Position numbers and translations under genes: made by a program. Shown piece after piece: positions 48,092 to 59,330 of a DNA stretch of 64,000 nt (its first letter is position 1; the number at the start of each line of letters is the position of its first letter). The stretch is from Trichaptum fuscoviolaceum (lineage: Eukaryota > Basidiomycota > Agaricomycetes > Hymenochaetales > Trichaptaceae). The stretch spans positions 179,317-243,316 of the forward strand of contig CAJSYZ010000012.1 of the NCBI GenBank assembly GCA_910574455.1, written 5' to 3'. The notes beneath the pieces were generated by a model that made no database searches, was not told the DNA's origin, and worked only from the letters and a program-made list of their open reading frames with translations.

Positions 48092-48652
48092 GGCACATTG
48101 ACAATCAGCCTACCCTGTGTAATATCATTCAGCGCGGTCAACCCCACAGATGAGTAAAGCAGCGGGTTTAGGAATCCGAGAGGCCGCTCGTGCGCAGTAA
48201 TGAGTCGATCGTTTAGAAGCGCGATCACGCTAACGACCGCTGGCGTGGCTGTATTGACATTCACTCCTTCGACGAATAACCCATTTAGTACAACCTGGTA
48301 GAAGTTGTCCTGGGCAGAGATGTCTGGGTAGCCACGCCCCGCTCTGTTGAACAACCCGGCGTTTAGGGCTCCGATGTGTGTGAGGTAGCCACTCACTGCG
48401 CTGAGTTGATAGTTAGGCCGTAGGAAGAGACTAGAAAACCCGCCTGAGGAAAGGTTAGCACCGGTTTCCGGAGAGACTCCGGTTGTTGCACTGACAGAAG
48501 TGTTGAAGGGACAGCCAGCAGGGAAGGTCGGGACAAACATCGTGCATGATGGTTCACCAGAGGGCAGAGATACACCGACACCACCACTTCCCCATGAGTA
48601 AAGCAACGAAACTCCTCGTACGCCGAGCTGCATGGCGGTGTTGCAAAATTGG
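48092..48652 (-). pseudogene. sedolisin copy C, exon 4 only
   Basis: Positions 48114-48652 correspond to exon 4 of copies A and B (539 versus 542 nt). They keep the splice acceptor before CCAATTTTGC and the donor GTAGGCTGATTG. The protein still shows NTAMQLGVRG and NTATPAVVSVIALLND, with the Ser position again Asn and the oxyanion Asp replaced by Ser. Exons 1-3 are absent upstream. Intron 4 is cut by the large transposon at 48092, and I could not find exon 5 on the other side. More diverged than A and B, it predates the 4.2-kb duplication. Confidence 0.85.
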
Positions 48653-49913
48653 CTGTACATCAATGACCACAAATCGACTGGCGTATCGAGTCGCTTCCTA
48701 TTCAGTGAAGTGTTCGAGGATGTTCCGAATGGAGACGAAGGAAAGAGCAACGATCTCTCCGAGAACAATATCTGGATGTAGATATGAGTCTGTCGGAGGC
48801 TGGTTCTGCTCAATGTGTACAAGCCACGTCATAGGCGACAGCGTGAAGTCTTGTTGGCATATCCTTGGCTTTCTTAGCGAGATCATACATATGCATGAGT
48901 GACCCATCCCGGGCTTGCTTTAGTATCTGTGGTCGAAGATTGAGGTGAGTGAGGCACGAGTAGATTGGATAATATGCATATGCGTACGCACGTTGAGTGA
49001 GTCAGAAGTCGATATTCTGTTTGAAGTACCAGCATCATGATCTGCCATCTACTCCTGTAGTTCTAGTGTAACAATGGGTCCTTTAAGGAAAACAGGAGTT
49101 GTAGGGGGTAGAGTGCGGGGAATAAAGACGTAGAGAATCGACGAACAGCAGTCATCACTCCATGAATATATGTATTGTTTCGCTCTTCAATAAAAGCGTA
49201 TACGGGTTACCAAGTTCAGTTGTGTCGACCTAAATTACTAGACTGCTAACCTCCTTTTTAGCTATCTAAGAAGATCAAGAACCATTTGCATGCGATAAAG
49301 CAACCGAGATGCCATTGGCATACTGTACTTAGCAGTTAACATGCAGGAATACGAGTCTCCCAGATTTTTCTTGCATTGACATAGAAGACAGTCGATGAGA
49401 ATCATGTTGAGTTGACTGAACGTTATTCTTCTTTGCAAAAAGCATGACAGTCGGGAGAAATAAAGAAAAGAAGAAGCCGTTACGTGAAAGAGACTGCCGA
49501 CGTGCCGAGAAGCCAAATGAAGTAAGGCGGCACGGTCGGTCTGCGAATGGCGTCATCCGGCCGAGGATCACTGCTCATTGATTGGCTGATTTTGTTGCGA
49601 GCTGATGACGACAGGCTCGGAATTTCTCGCAGGGGTGTCCCGAGCTCTGGGCTCTCTTTACTTCCAAATCTTCTCTTTTCTCGCCGACTGTCATCCTTTT
49701 TGCAAAGAAGAATAAATTAAGTTCCTCCACTTCTAATTTGAAATCTAAAAAGACAGCTTTAGCGATTCTCTGCCACTGGCAGTGCCGAATTTCCGGTGAC
49801 CCAATCGGCCTGCAGGTATTAGTATTTATTTCCTCTTCATTTCCAATATCATGATCGCCGTTGACGACAACAAAGATCTGCATTTATTACCGACGGAACG
49901 CCCGATGATGCTC
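48653..49913. other. intergenic stretch with a fold-back repeat
   Basis: An open frame at 48698-48907 (minus, ending SIRNILEHFTE) is not recognised and may be a piece of another gene. At 49423-49473 and 49670-49716 lie inverted arms of about 45 bp sharing TTCTTCTTTGCAAAAAG and ATGACAGTCGG, about 200 bp apart. No other gene is seen. Confidence 0.5.
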
Positions 49914-51274
49914 TCATGGAGCATTGACTGGATTCCAGCTTATGGCTCCCGCATCACCTTTATCCAACGAATCGAGAGCGGACATGTCTTCCTCGGAGAG
50001 CTCAAAGTCAAAGACATCAGCGTTTGAGATCACGCGTTCTGGGTGCGATGACTTAGGGAGTGGGATGAACCTGTATGCGTGAATAAGCGGTCAATATTAC
50101 TTTTTACTTGCTAATGAGCTGACCCTTTCTGCAAAGACCATCTGATCAGAACCTGTGCCGGGTCTCTTCCAATCTATTCAAGAGCAGCCTGTTAAAGTCA
50201 CGTCGTGGACTTGAGGATGATCCAACTTGCCTTCTCCACTATTCTCTGTAGAATCGGATTTGTAAAGTACCCGCGCAGGAGGGGACAGAAAGCCTGAACG
50301 ACGATCCCGTGTGAGCGACAGTACTCCACTATCGGCTTTTGTTGATTGAACGGGTGAAGCTAGAGGGCAGGGAAGTGACCAAAAGGATAAGACGATTAGT
50401 TGCAAAGTAGTGATTGTTTCCCGGAAGCAAGATTACCAACCTCGATCTGATTGACAGCGGGTGTCTCTAACCCGGCCTCCCTGATTTCCTCCAGGTGATG
50501 CACTCCACTAGTATTAATTGCTTAGCGCCACTGTCAACTGCACTGTTGAGCGAAGATATTACCCACTAGTTGCTGACACCGACTGTCCTTATCTTCCCCT
50601 CGTCTCTCTTCCGGAGAAGCGAAACGTACGTCTGGAGCCGCTTCTCCTTCCCGGATAGCGGTGAGTGGCTGAGGTAGAGGTCAATATAGCCTTCGAGTCA
50701 TGAGCTTAAAGATTGGGTCGAGGACGGCACTCGAGGGGGCTCACTGAATACTAGTTTAGCTAAGCTCTCCTCGACGACCCGCAGGGTTGACTCCGACCCA
50801 TGCAGGTTTTGATATATCTTCGTTGCTAAATGGAGGCCAAGATCAGTTGAGAGAGTTTAAAGATCCCCATCAGCGCATTCATTATCATCACCGCTATGAA
50901 AGATTTAAAGGGTCGAAGAGAAAGTAGCGGTGAGAAGCCCAACGCAAAGAAAGTTGCAATGTCGTCACTCAGAGCACTCACTCACAAAGACGTCCTCCCT
51001 CTTCACACCACTCTGCCGGACGGCTTTACCCACATCTAGCTCATTCGCATACATCTGAGCGGTATCGATGTGCCTTTAGTTGAGCGCGGGCTTGTGAATT
51101 TTTGCTCCGTATAGCTTGAAGATAACAAACATGCTCAACGAACCGGTAGCCATGTTTAAGAGCGGCCTCGACTGCCGGAATGCAAGAATGGTTTTGATAC
51201 ACTCCGAGACCAAGGATCGGAAGATCATATCCTGATGATAGTTTGACTGTTGACGACAGTGTTAATCGCGCCAT
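49914..51274 (-). CDS. aldo-keto reductase
   Basis: Model: complement(join(49914..50070,50124..50173,50231..50359,50441..50507,50567..50690,50745..50825,50982..51073,51144..51274)), 276 aa, all exons in phase. It is a cytosolic NAD(P)H-dependent carbonyl reductase of the AKR fold. The catalytic tetrad is complete: Asp and Tyr in [10 protein letters not shown], Lys in VTTKIYQ, His in [10 protein letters not shown]. Cofactor-end motifs are also present: [39 protein letters not shown]. The length is normal for the family. Intron 6 (50174-50230) appears to use a GC donor (GCAAGT); no frame-keeping GT alternative was found. The substrate cannot be told from sequence. Confidence 0.9.
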
Positions 51275-51779
51275 GGGAGTTGAAGTGAGAAAGCATTTTA
51301 AGTGAGAAATGCAATACCAAGGCCAGGCGCCGCTCTCAGGCTACCGGAGTCCGACTTGAACCCTGATTACGTCACTGGCAGTAAAACGGAAAGAAACACA
51401 ACTTCCAGTTCTCTTTTCATAATTCTAGTTAAACATACTCTTCTCTTTACCGTCCTCAAGTTTTAGGCTCTGACCATCTAATTATAGTGTAGGTGGTCGG
51501 TTTTACGCAGTAAATAACATATATAGACTAATAAAAACAATACAATGTCTATGCCAGACTACTGGATCGGATACATGAGTATGCCACTAGATGATTCTCA
51601 AATGGAGCCCACGAACATATTGTTCAGGAGTATATAATGTATAGAGAACGGAGAGCGTTCATACGTGCGACAGAAATAGGCTTCGAGTTGGACGAAGTAA
51701 GACAGTATTGTCGGGAGAATGTCAGAAGGCAATGAGAGAAATAGCCCGGATTCCGGAATCTGTGGCTAGGAGAAGGCAG

Positions 51780-52479
51780 CTAGTCAAGTGAGACCTCGAT
51801 GCAGCCGATTGCGAGGAGGCCGGAGCCTGCGAGCAGTTTAACAGTAATCAACAAACAGAATAGGCATTCAGAATCTCGGATCAAAAGTCCAGCGTACCGT
51901 ATGATCTGTCGCAGCAAAGCGAGACTTTTGCGCTAAGAGAAAAAATCACATCCGTCAAGATTGGTTTTTGATCAGATCAAATGGTGCGCCCACATACCAG
52001 ACATCGACGCCGCGCCTCGCGAGCTTGGCATAGCTATCGTGCTCGTCGTGGTCATCATGCGCATCGTCATCACTGTCATCGTCGCCATCGCTATCACTAT
52101 CGCTATCACCATGCCTGCCCCCGTCCGAGTCGTGCCCCGGTTTCGCAAACCGGAACCGGGACCGGGACGCAAGGCCGCGCTTCTTCATCTTCATCCTCCT
52201 GTCCCGCCCGTGGCCAAGGCCCACGATCGCATCGCACGTGAGGCCGACGCCGAGGCTCTCCTCCGCGACGCTCAGCTCGACCTTGAGCAGGTCGATGAGG
52301 CCCGACGCGGCGCTCTCGTGGGGCGCCTTGAGCGAGTCGCAGCACACGAGCACCTTGGGGCACGTCGACCCCGGCGGGAACTTTGGAGGCGGCGGCGGGG
52401 GGTACGCAGACGGCTTTGGCGGGTGCGCGAGCGCGGGAACGGTGAGCGCGGTGAGGAAGAGGAAGATCGGGAACTGCAT
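51780..52479 (-). CDS. class I hydrophobin with an unusually long acidic C4-C5 loop
   Basis: Model: complement(join(51780..51826,51898..51932,51998..52479)), 187 aa. A signal peptide (FPIFLFLTALTVPALA) and a Pro-rich linker (PKPSAYPPPPPP) precede the eight hydrophobin cysteines: C40, C46-C47, C82, C161, C167-C168, C181. The C-x5-CC spacings are canonical, and GLLAIGC is the usual end motif. Hydrophobins are secreted and self-assemble into coats at air-water interfaces. The loop between the fourth and fifth Cys is 78 residues, far longer than usual, with a basic part (RMKMKKRG ... SRSRFRFAK) and an Asp/Ser/His-rich part (DSDSDSDGDDD ... HDDHDEHD). The 35-nt middle exon matches the second hydrophobin at 55086, so the two are paralogues. 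Confidence 0.85.
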
Positions 52480-52600
52480 TGCGCTGATGCGTATGGGGGT
52501 TAAGTAAGGACTGTGATGGATGTAAAGAGTGTAGATGCTAGCTGGGCTGCGAGTAAGCGTAACACGGGGCACGAATGGCAGCATGCGCTGCGGGCATGGG

Positions 52601-52606
52601 TTTATA
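52601..52606 (-). promoter_or_regulatory. TATA box of the long-loop hydrophobin
   Basis: The minus strand reads TATAAA about 120 bp before the ATG at 52479. Confidence 0.5.
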
Positions 52607-53380
52607 AGTGCAAGGCGTGCGCAGACACGAAGAGAGAGCTCCCTGCACGACGACCTTCCCTCTTCCCGGGATTCTTCTCAAAGAGAAAAATGAAATCCAT
52701 CATCTTCGCGAGTTCGATGGAGAGCGAAAATCGAGCCTAAGGAGGTAAAGTCGTGAGACGCTGTTGCCCAAAAATAGCTCAACTTCCAATCAACCAGAAA
52801 GATTAGGCCCTTTTCTACGCCCAGAAGTACGCGAAATGGACGCTTGGCGGTTTTCAGAGAAGATAGATTTGATATATCGCCGCAGGGAAAAGCCAATCTT
52901 CCATGTTTGGGCGGACTTTAGTTCGAACTTCGAGATCCGGCGCCTCGGCTTTCCGCTACTAGGTCCACCTTTTTGCGGAAGAGTGGACAGAGTCAGAAAG
53001 CTTTATGTTGTCAAAGACTAAATGAGACTACATAGAGAGGTTCGGTGAGTTGTTGTCAGTGAAGGTGATGGAAAGAAAAAGGAAGACGATTGTACTTTCG
53101 AGTTTTCGCACGCCGAAAAACTCCCGACGCAGGAGGCTCCGAGTCCGACCAAGGTTAAACATCGCTCGGTTTTCAACTGTAATGATTGATGTCACACAAT
53201 CATGCTACTTATTATCTTAAGACTATACCAAAAACCGAGACATATGACCTCTGGTACCTTCATGACCTCGGAGTTCCACTGCGACTTCCATTCAGCGGTA
53301 AGGATAAAAGGGAGCTCTATCAGTGGGCCATAGGTGACTTCCAATGTCTCGTTTTTATTCGATTCACTGGCTAGCAAAAT
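52607..53380. other. intergenic region
   Basis: Upstream region of the hydrophobin and 3' flank of the methyltransferase. No gene or repeat recognised. Confidence 0.5.
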
Positions 53381-54388
53381 CTATTCGAGCCCAAACGAAG
53401 CGACCCACACATCCATCGTGGATAGTTTCTCTCCCCTATCCTTGACAGCCTGCGCACTAGCCAAAGCCGAGTCCCGCATAGCCAATATCACCGCCTTCTC
53501 CCTCTCATCCTTGATGATCTCCTCGACCTCTTGCACGAACGCCGTGTCCCGCACACTCCACACCTCCCACGCACCATCCTCCAAGCCCTCGACCGGCGGC
53601 GCCGTGCGCTCTGCCAGCACCTTCATGCCGTCTGCCGCGGCCAGCGCCAGGTCCCTGATCCGAGACGGCGACAGGATCGTGCGGATGTTGCTCGTGCTCG
53701 TCCCCACCGGCTTCCGGCACTCCAGATTCGTCTGCGTCAGCGCCGCGAGCACGTGCGGCACCGCGCTCGGGCGCGTCGCCGTCAGCGCGTACTCCGCGAC
53801 GCAGATCCGGCGCGCGTGCTGTGCGGCGAGCGCGAGTGTCTCAGAGATAAGCGCGGGCGAGGAGAAGTAGAAGAGCGAGTGCGCGAGGACGATGGCGTCG
53901 TACACGTACGACTCTGGGAGCTGTCGGAAATGCGAGACGGGGTCGATCTGGAGGAAGGTGATGCGCGGGCCTATAGCGGACGATTTGAGGTACGCCTGCG
54001 CGTCGCCCAGCGTCGTCGGAGATCCTGTTCTCGCACCACCATCAATAATCGTTTTATAATTTGCTATCTATCTGAAAATAAAAAACACAGCGCGCGCACC
54101 GTAATCGAGGTCTGCAGGATCAATCGCCGTGACATGGCCGCTCTCACCGACGGCAGTCGCGAGGACCGCCGTGCAGTCGCCCTGGCCACAGCCGATCTCG
54201 AGCACCGACTCGCCCGGGCTGATGTCCCAGAACTCCGCGAGCGCGATGCGGTGCTGCGCCTGGTGCGTCGCGACAGCCAGGTACCCTGGCTCTGCGTGCC
54301 CGTATGCGATGAGGCGGGCGATAGCGTCTGTTGATGCGGAGAGCGGACTCGGAGAGCGCGCGGGCTCGATTGCTGCTGAGGAAGACAT
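53381..54388 (-). CDS. class I SAM-dependent methyltransferase
   Basis: Model: complement(join(53381..54024,54100..54388)), 310 aa, one 75-nt intron. Motif I VLEIGCGQGD (about 62-71) and the acidic motif HVTAIDPADLDY bind S-adenosylmethionine. A later strand, YDAIVLAHSLFYF, is the usual motif IV position. It resembles fungal small-molecule methyltransferases. The acceptor substrate is not evident. It lies between two hydrophobin genes on the same strand, but nothing in the sequence links it to them functionally. Confidence 0.82.
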
Positions 54389-55085
54389 CGCGCGAGAGTG
54401 TTGTTTACTTACTGCCAGTGAATGATTAGAAGAATGGAAGTCTTTTTATCTTGACTTTTCGATCAAAACGAGTCATAGCTTGCGGGCAGGGAAGACAGGA
54501 AAGCCACGTGGGACGACGCAAGCCGGATTAGCGCTTTTGATGCAGTCCTCCCGGCCAAGAGAGCTAAACGCATCAATGGTCCATGAGCTGCAGATATACC
54601 TTCTCATATGCACACGAAGATAACCGGCCGAGTCATACCGGCAGATCCTTTGCTCCGGACAATGAGTACGAGTCATATCATAAATGTGTCATGTCGTATC
54701 CAATATTGCCATCATCAAAACAGTTACAAGACCATTCGTACAGGAAAAAAATACAGCCTCACTTCGGCCACGTACACTACGCACTGGCAGTGACGACATA
54801 GCAAACTGACAACCGTCACGGTCTAACAGAAGAATATTTGTCGTGAAAAATCCGTTCCTAGGAAGAGAACCAAGATAACCTTTATAATCTCATTTGTGTG
54901 TAACGTTCAACGAAGAAGAAATCAAGGAGCTGAGCTGCAGGTACTGTATACTGTATCACGAGCTCTGAGAGTACAGTAAGCTTGATGAGCGAGGAGTAGG
55001 CCAACAACACACGGAAGATTATATGACTTACTCATAGTGCTGCAGGAATTGTCACTCTTGTCTCTTGTGCATCGAGTAGTTCTGA
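54389..55085. other. intergenic region
   Basis: Upstream region of the methyltransferase and 3' flank of the hydrophobin. No supported gene. Confidence 0.5.
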
Positions 55086-55579
55086 TCAGAAATCAGAGCA
55101 GCCGATGGCCAGGAGTCCGCCACCTACGGAACGAGTCAGCATGCTCCAAAGTATCACACACTTTGCATAAGTTACGAACCGAATTCTTTCTCGCAGCACA
55201 CAGTCTTGAAAATACTTTTTAAAAAAAGAAAGGCATGTATTAGCCTCATCATACACACCGAGCCCACGAAAGCCCGGAAGGCAGAGGGAAAGGAGGTTGC
55301 TCACCACTCCAGCGTCGAGTCATCGCGCTTGAGCAGGATCGGGCTGCACGTCAGCCCGACCTCGAGCTTCGCTTCCGCAGAGGTGAGGTGGACGCCCAGG
55401 AGGCCGAGCAGGCTCTTCGTCGACAGCACGTCAGAGCTCGACGTGCTGAGGCAGCAGAACAGCTCCTCCCCGCACTTCTTCGGCGGGGGCGGTGGGGGTT
55501 TGGCGGAGGGCTTGGGGTTCGGCGTGCCCAGGGCGAGCGCGGCGAGGAAGACGGGGAGGAGGACGCTGAGGAGCTTCAT
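55086..55579 (-). CDS. class I hydrophobin
   Basis: Model: complement(join(55086..55123,55180..55214,55305..55579)), 115 aa. It has a signal peptide (LLSVLLPVFLAALALG), a Pro-rich linker (PKPSAKPPPPPP), then cysteines C36, C42-C43, C78, C92, C98-C99, C112. Both CC pairs follow C-x5, and the C4-C5 loop is 13 residues, as in ordinary class I members. The hydrophobic stretch LLGLLGV and the end motif GLLAIGC are typical. The fifth Cys is created across intron 1 (TG|T), which is why the unspliced frame looks like half a hydrophobin. Intron 2 uses a GTTCGT donor. It is a paralogue of the long-loop gene at 51780, sharing the linker and the 35-nt middle exon. Confidence 0.88.
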
Positions 55580-55752
55580 GGCGATTGCGTGCGTGTGTCG
55601 CGGGCAAGGGCGCAGGCAAGGGAGAGGGAGAGGAGAAGGTGGCCAAAAGGACGAGGTTGGCTACCGTTTCGTGACGTTCCGGGATACGAGCGATGGGGGA
55701 TCAACTGCAAGGCACGACGGGATCGCACCGCGCACCATTCTCATGCGTCGCC

Positions 55753-55758
55753 TTTATA
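55753..55758 (-). promoter_or_regulatory. TATA box of the hydrophobin
   Basis: TATAAA on the minus strand about 175 bp before the ATG at 55579. Confidence 0.5.
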
Positions 55759-55759
55759 C

Positions 55760-56970
55760 ACCCCTCGGGCGTCAAAGCGTCAAAGCCTCAAGCCTCAAGA
55801 ATCCAGACGAGGGAGGGAGGGGGGGAGCAAGCGCGGCCAGGAGGACCCTGCGCAGTCCCACAGCGGCCTGTCCAGATGTCCATCCATCCATCCAACACAC
55901 AGACCCGTTGATGGCGAAGAACCCCTCTCAAAGTGCGAACTGCGCGAGGCGAGGCGCGGGTCGAGATGCCCGCCTGCTGCGAAGAAGCGTTTGCCGAGGT
56001 TGGCTGCCAGTGATTGAGGCACGGCTCGCCCAAAATTAGAGGCTCTAGGTTCTGGGTTCAGGATCTCCTGATCGACGCCAATCATCTGCAACGATCGAAG
56101 GCTGACGCATCCTTCGCACGCTGGCAGCGACCTTGAACAACAATAAGCTTGTTTGCCATTATCCATCCCTTTAACAGCCTTCGTACGCTCAATGAGCATG
56201 CTGGAGAGAGGGTAGAGAGCATCGCTCACCTTGCAGAGCATTGCATGCGCGCGCTGCGCATTAACACAATAGTCGCCCGCGGGCCAAGACCGGACTTGGT
56301 AAAGAAGACATCTTGATAGCGAAGCGCTGTTGCTTAGCTGTAAGCACCGTAATCAGCGCACTATTGTACCCCGATCATACGTACCTTGCTTCTTACGTTT
56401 CCCCGTACCGCAGCCGCCTATCGCAAGTGCATCACCTTCCAACCATGTTTCCTCTTAGCTAGCGACCAATCTCCAGTTCATTCAGCAATTCCATGTCTTA
56501 GATCCTTGCGTGCGCGCAGGAAAGGGTGTTTAACGCAGTTGCGAAACTTGTCTGAAGGGATAGGACAGCGATGCCTCCGGGCCAGACACGTCGCTTCGAG
56601 ACCTGTTACCCACACGCTGTACAACAAGCCGTTCCTTTTTTAATCATCCCTTATACGCTCCGGAAGTATTCGACTGCCTGCGCACGGACGCGTCGAGTTG
56701 CATCTTTGCGGTCCCGGCCCTACACGAAGCATCAGCACGGAATTAGAGTCGTCTGGCCTTGGGCTGAATGGGAAAATCTCAGCTTACATGCTTCAAGTTG
56801 TTGCTACTATGCGCCCGGTTGACCACTCAAGAGCTCGAAATTCGGGCGATGGGGTCCATCAAACTAGCAGACGGCGTGGCACGACTTGGAAGCAAGCCAT
56901 AGATACTGCAAATGTTTAGCGCTTTGTGTGGGGAAGGTCATCCATGTCGTTGTCGGTCGATGATTAACTT
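55760..56970. other. intergenic region
   Basis: Short frames only. No gene, RNA or clear repeat recognised. Confidence 0.5.
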
Positions 56971-56978
56971 GAACAGAG

Positions 56979-57503
56979 TAGGGCTCGCCAACCGCCCGTA
57001 TACGGTTACGGCCGTAAAACTAAACCTGGTTACGGTTACGGACGTAAAAATACGGGCCGTAATTTTTTTCTCGCGAGTCAGTTACTACGGAACGGTACGG
57101 GACGTATTACGGCCGTATACGGCAATAGACGAATTTTTTTAGTTTATCGCTCTAAAATGGCAATTTCACCAAAAATAGTCATGCCCTTAACGGGCATTAT
57201 TATGTTTTACATTTTGCGTGCCCGGTGAGAGGCACACATGCCATGCCAAGTATAGAAATGATGGCAATACTGACCCGAACAGGTGCCTTCGACGTCGGAG
57301 CGGGGCTTTGTGTCCAAAAAAAACTCAATGACTTCGACCCTCAGCTGCTCGAACCCGTACCGTAACCGTATACGGGACGTAATTTGGGCTCCCGTTACGG
57401 TTACGGCCGTAAAATTTTCCCTCCGAAACCTGTTACCGTACGGTTACGGCCGTACCGTAACCGTCCCGTAAACCATAAATTACGGGACGGTTGGCAAGCC
57501 CTA
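56979..57503. mobile_element. hAT MITE with palindromic CCGTAAC-type repeats
   Basis: 525 bp flanked by a perfect 8-bp duplication GAACAGAG (56971-56978, 57504-57511). The ends are inverted repeats TAGGGCTCGCCAACCG and TAGGGCTTGCCAACCG (minus strand). The subterminal 130 bp on each side consist of GTATACGGTTACGGCCGTAA-type words. There is no coding capacity. Confidence 0.9.
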
Positions 57504-57613
57504 GAACAGAGTGCGGCGCGACTCCGACGACTCGGAGTCGGCCGGGGCTGCGCGTGACTGTGACGCTTAACTTGAAGCATCGTCACGCTGGTTACTCAGG
57601 CTATGGGACCGTA

Positions 57614-59330
57614 GAATTTGGTGCGCGATTGGTGTGCAGGATTTAAGTAGTGTGCAGGGTCTCGTGGCAGTGCCCTATGCCAGCCAATGGCATTCCTGCC
57701 GAAGCACGCCCCTGAATCAATCAATCAATCAATTGTATTTCCCATTTCTATACAAGATTTCCTCAAGTTGTCCTGGACCATGCACACCAATGTCCGAATT
57801 TGTCCGAATTTCTGCTCGCCACTATCCAAATGCGTCCTAGACCCTTCACGCCAGCTAAATATGGCAATAGGGTCTGAAGCTTGCATAATTCATTTTAATT
57901 ACTGTATGTATATTATAATGCATATTAAACCATATTCCCAAAGCTCATGTATAGTAGCTGTACTTTCCAAGATTAATGAACTCAAGTCTGTTGACTAATA
58001 GGCTCCAGGACCAGTAATAAATAGTGGGTGACTTTCGGTAGGCTTTCTGTATTTTTACAGATTAGATGCGACCCTTTATGGCACCGTCGCGAAGTTTAGC
58101 AATGTCCCTTTCCTATGGATTCAAAGACCCCGGCACAGATAAACACTGCCTCCATTGCCTTTTCCAACCATCTAAAAATCTGTATTCTATTCCGCAAGCC
58201 TACGGAAAGTCACCCAGTGAATGACAAGAATATAGGGAAATGCCCTAGCTAGTAGAGGCTTTGTGCCTGATGGTTGCCTAATATACTCCGTGCCTGCTCA
58301 CCAAAGCTCATTTGCGGAAGGACTCTTCTCAATAAAGTCCCTTTATGGGCAGACATTTCACACTAAACCCCCTTTTTGGTTGTCCCCTTTGCCTATCTCG
58401 GATACTCCTATATACAGTCTTGGACGGGTCTTTGAAACACCACATTTAAAGCCTTCAGATTTCTTAGTTTTGGATATATTTTCTTAAATGTTTCGTGCTA
58501 TATGTATAGCATATGTACTAAAGATCTCAATTCCAAAGTTTGGCGTGCATAGAGACAGTCTTACAGGTGGAAATAAATAACAAAGATTTTGGTCATTTTA
58601 CGGGCCTCGTAGTCCTTGAAACACACTTTTTCCCACGAGTCTTGTGGACATCTCTTTCTCAAGTTCAAATACCCAGAGTACATTATATGCATTTTGACCT
58701 CATATTTCATATTAGACATGTATTATCGACATACACATGAAGTTTTATATAGTTTGAAGGCAAAACTAAAGTTGTAGAGCTCAAATGGTGGGTTGGCTAG
58801 ATGCAATTACCCAATTAGGAAGGTAGAGGATTTTCGGACATTAAGAGCCAACATAATCATTTTGTGCTTGCACTGAGAGATTCTAAGACCGAATTGCCAT
58901 AATTCTTGCATATTTAGAGTTCGGTATCTACAGAGGAGTTTTATACACTATAGTTACAAGATATATGGTAAGAGTAAAGGAGCAATGAATTGTTTGCATA
59001 TTTTACGCTCCTTTTGGAAATTTGTAAACTTACAAGAACTGACACTGTTTCATCCATATCTCAAGAGCAACTGGAGCAATTAGCTCCAGTTTTTCACTGC
59101 ATGCTGTACTCATATCATAGTAATATAATAAAGCTTCAATGATATAAAAATGAGCTGTGGTACCGAAGAAATGCAAAGTGTCTCATACACCGTGGGTGTT
59201 TCAAAGACCCATCCAAGACTGTACATGTACTTTCGGATGAACCCTTCACACCAATTCCATTTCAAGTTATGGGTAGACCCTGCACACCAAAGTTTACTTA
59301 AGGCTTGCACACCAATTACACACCAAATTC
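57614..59330. mobile_element. long inverted-repeat element, family unknown
   Basis: The left end GAATTTGGTGCGCGATTGGT continues GTGCA...GTGTGCAGGGTCT. It is mirrored at the right end on the minus strand by GAATTTGGTGTGTAATTGGT and the same GTGTGCAGGGTCT. I see no target duplication and no transposase. A second inverted pair (CAGTCTTGGACGGGTCTTTG at about 58420 and its complement near 59200) lies inside. Confidence 0.6.
58025..58216. mobile_element. small MITE nested in the previous element
   Basis: 192 bp with inverted ends TGGGTGACTTTCGGTAGGC and TGGGTGACTTTCCGTAGGC. Confidence 0.6.

Noticed and set aside
48698..48907. Upstream exons of sedolisin copy C
   Set aside because: The sequence shows no similarity to exons 1-3 of copies A and B.
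51961..52503. 180-aa plus-strand frame
   Set aside because: Antisense to the hydrophobin, whose eight cysteines and splice sites are clear.
55206..56039. 277-aa and 209-aa plus-strand frames
   Set aside because: Antisense to the second hydrophobin; low-complexity Arg/Gly composition.
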